Of a stretch of 13,882 bases of DNA, positions 13,085 to 13,882 are shown one piece after another. The position numbers were made by a program, and so were the translations under genes. Position 1 is the stretch's first letter. Every line of letters begins with the position of its first letter. The stretch covers positions 1-13,882 of the forward strand of contig JBJMGS010000045.1 of assembly GCA_045807785.1 (NCBI GenBank), in the 5' to 3' direction. The DNA comes from JAIVGV01 sp045807785 (GTDB taxonomy: Bacteria > Acidobacteriota > Blastocatellia > Pyrinomonadales > Pyrinomonadaceae). The notes beneath the pieces are model-generated. The model saw nothing but the letters and a program-made list of their open reading frames with translations. It was not told the origin of the DNA and made no database searches.

Positions 13085-13732
13085 TCAGTCGGTCGGATTA
13101 TCTTTCATCTCCGACTCTTCGGAGACGAAGCCGCGTTCAGGTTGGTCGGCGTCGTAGGTCAAACGCACCTCGCGCTTCCACTTGAAGTCGCTGTAGGCGA
13201 GACGCAGCACGTTCTTTTCGATCTGGTAGCCGTCTTCGCTCGTCACCGATCCCCAACAGGACTCGTATCGCGCCCCACGCGACTCGACCAGACGCCACGC
13301 GGGCGTCAGCTTGAGCCAGAGCAGATCGAACTCCTCGCCCGCGCCGCACTCGTGCATGTCACCCTTAAGCTTCGACGTGCCGTGCGCGTCCAGGAGCAGG
13401 TAGTTGAAGTCCGCGCGGCGCGTGACGAAGAGCAACTTCACGCCGTCGAGTCGCGCCGCGCTCACCTTCTCGCCGAGGTCGAGCGGCTGCGTCCGCCCGC
13501 CCGCCGTGAGCACTATTCGCCGCCCGCGCACGCGCAGCCTGATGGGAGACGCGGCGGCGCGCCGAGTTGTTGTCTGCGCCGCGACGGCTTGAGAGAAGGC
13601 GTGAAAGCAAAGAAGAAGGATCAGAGATAAAAAGAACTCGCCGATCCGTTGGCTCAACAGCGTTGACTTGCCCGCGTTCGGTCGCCCGCCAGGCACGACG
13701 TAGCCGCTGCGGTAGCTCTCTTGTGCTGCCAT
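13085..13732 (-). CDS. Predicted exported protein with an Era-derived N-terminal segment
   Basis: A 215-residue frame from ATG 13732. Residues 1-32 resemble the start of Era (Y-R-S-G-Y-V, then P-loop GRPNAGKSTLL at 16-26, then G-E). Then the match stops and a hydrophobic, signal-like segment begins (FFLSLILLLCFHAFSQAVAAQ, minus its last residue, about 33-52). The rest (about 55-215) is an unrecognised, mostly beta domain with two Cys (HECGAG and YESCWGS) that could form a disulfide. No other GTPase motif is present, so GTPase function is not expected. If TTG 13657 is the real start, the product begins M-S-Q-R-I-G-E-F-F with a normal signal peptide, and the Era part is an untranslated relic. 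Another TTG at 13756 overlaps the stop of the gene upstream. No start has a convincing Shine-Dalgarno. It lies 45 bp upstream of the GNAT-like gene. Confidence 0.6.
   Translation of the reverse strand: MAAQESYRSGYVVPGGRPNAGKSTLLSQRIGEFFLSLILLLCFHAFSQAVAAQTTTRRAAASPIRLRVRGRRIVLTAGGRTQPLDLGEKVSAARLDGVKLLFVTRRADFNYLLLDAHGTSKLKGDMHECGAGEEFDLLWLKLTPAWRLVESRGARYESCWGSVTSEDGYQIEKNVLRLAYSDFKWKREVRLTYDADQPERGFVSEESEMKDNPTD
13637..13712 (-). repeat. Partial duplicate of the 5' end of era
   Basis: These 76 bases align without gaps to era 11194-11269 with 13 mismatches, including a run of 24 identical bases over the P-loop codons. Similarity continues weakly to the start codon (CTGCCATGCCG versus the same at era). 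The copy is in the same orientation and frame as the gene it precedes. Confidence 0.9.
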
Positions 13733-13752
13733 GCCGATCACTTGCCGACGGC

Positions 13753-13881
13753 TCAACGCGTGCCGCTCATTCTTTCGAGGTCTTCTTTGAGGAACGTCAG
13801 ACGTTGTTTGAAAGTAGAAACATCAGAGTTGTGGACGGGCGACGTTTTCATCTCCCCGATCTTGAAGAGTGCGCTCTGACG
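13753..13881 (-). CDS. C-terminal fragment of an unidentified gene (runs off the right edge)
   Basis: An open frame enters from the right edge and ends at TGA 13755-13753, giving at least 42 residues with a helical, charged end (TFKQRLTFLKEDLERMSGTR). It is not recognised. An internal ATG (M11) is preceded directly by GGGGAG, which is too close for a normal Shine-Dalgarno, so the gene probably begins outside the window. Its stop overlaps a TTG of the next frame (TTGA), which would allow coupling. It is short, so chance cannot be excluded. Confidence 0.4.
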   Translation of the reverse strand, partial: RQSALFKIGEMKTSPVHNSDVSTFKQRLTFLKEDLERMSGTR

Positions 13882-13882
13882 A

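Noticed and set aside
13085..13756. A second functional Era GTPase
   Set aside because: Only the first 32 codons resemble Era. The switch region, DTPG, NKTD, SA-type motif and KH domain are all absent.

Overview
This is a GC-rich bacterial chromosome segment with housekeeping genes and no phage, plasmid, transposase, tRNA, rRNA or CRISPR content. The gene mix suggests Acidobacteriota, possibly Blastocatellia. That mix is a secreted PD40/DUF11 protein, an I9-propeptide subtilase, a lone RsbRD-type N-terminal domain and a GNAT-tailed protein of unknown family. The assignment is an inference from memory of such genomes; no marker gene here proves it.

Layout, left to right. A diacylglycerol/lipid kinase (+, 5' end outside the window) converges on rpiB (-). 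After a 275-bp non-coding region comes a secreted beta-propeller/DUF11 protein (+). It converges on transketolase (-) across a perfect hairpin. From there to the right edge every gene is on the minus strand. In transcription order, right to left, these are: the tail of an unknown gene; a secreted protein carrying an Era-like N-terminus; a 574-residue GNAT-like protein; era; prmA; rsmE; a 91-residue small protein; an S8 subtilase; an RsbRD_N-like protein; and tkt.

Functional groups. RpiB and transketolase are both enzymes of the non-oxidative pentose phosphate pathway. Era, PrmA and RsmE form a ribosome maturation/modification cluster: 30S assembly GTPase, L11 methylation and 16S rRNA U1498 methylation. 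The small protein and the subtilase form a possible secreted-protease pair.

Three structures are not explained by the genes. (1) Three intergenic loci (about 996-1061, 9351-9410 and 10268-10391) carry tandem 7-bp units in two inverted arms. The unit sequence differs at each locus. The arrays supply or abut the stop codons of the kinase, rpiB, prmA and era. (2) The first roughly 32 codons of era, P-loop included, recur in degraded form 2.4 kb away, in frame with a signal-peptide-like segment of an unrelated protein. (3) A compound palindrome at 8319-8502 has nested perfect 23-bp and 27-bp arms and resembles a REPIN-type element; it lies between rsmE and the small gene.
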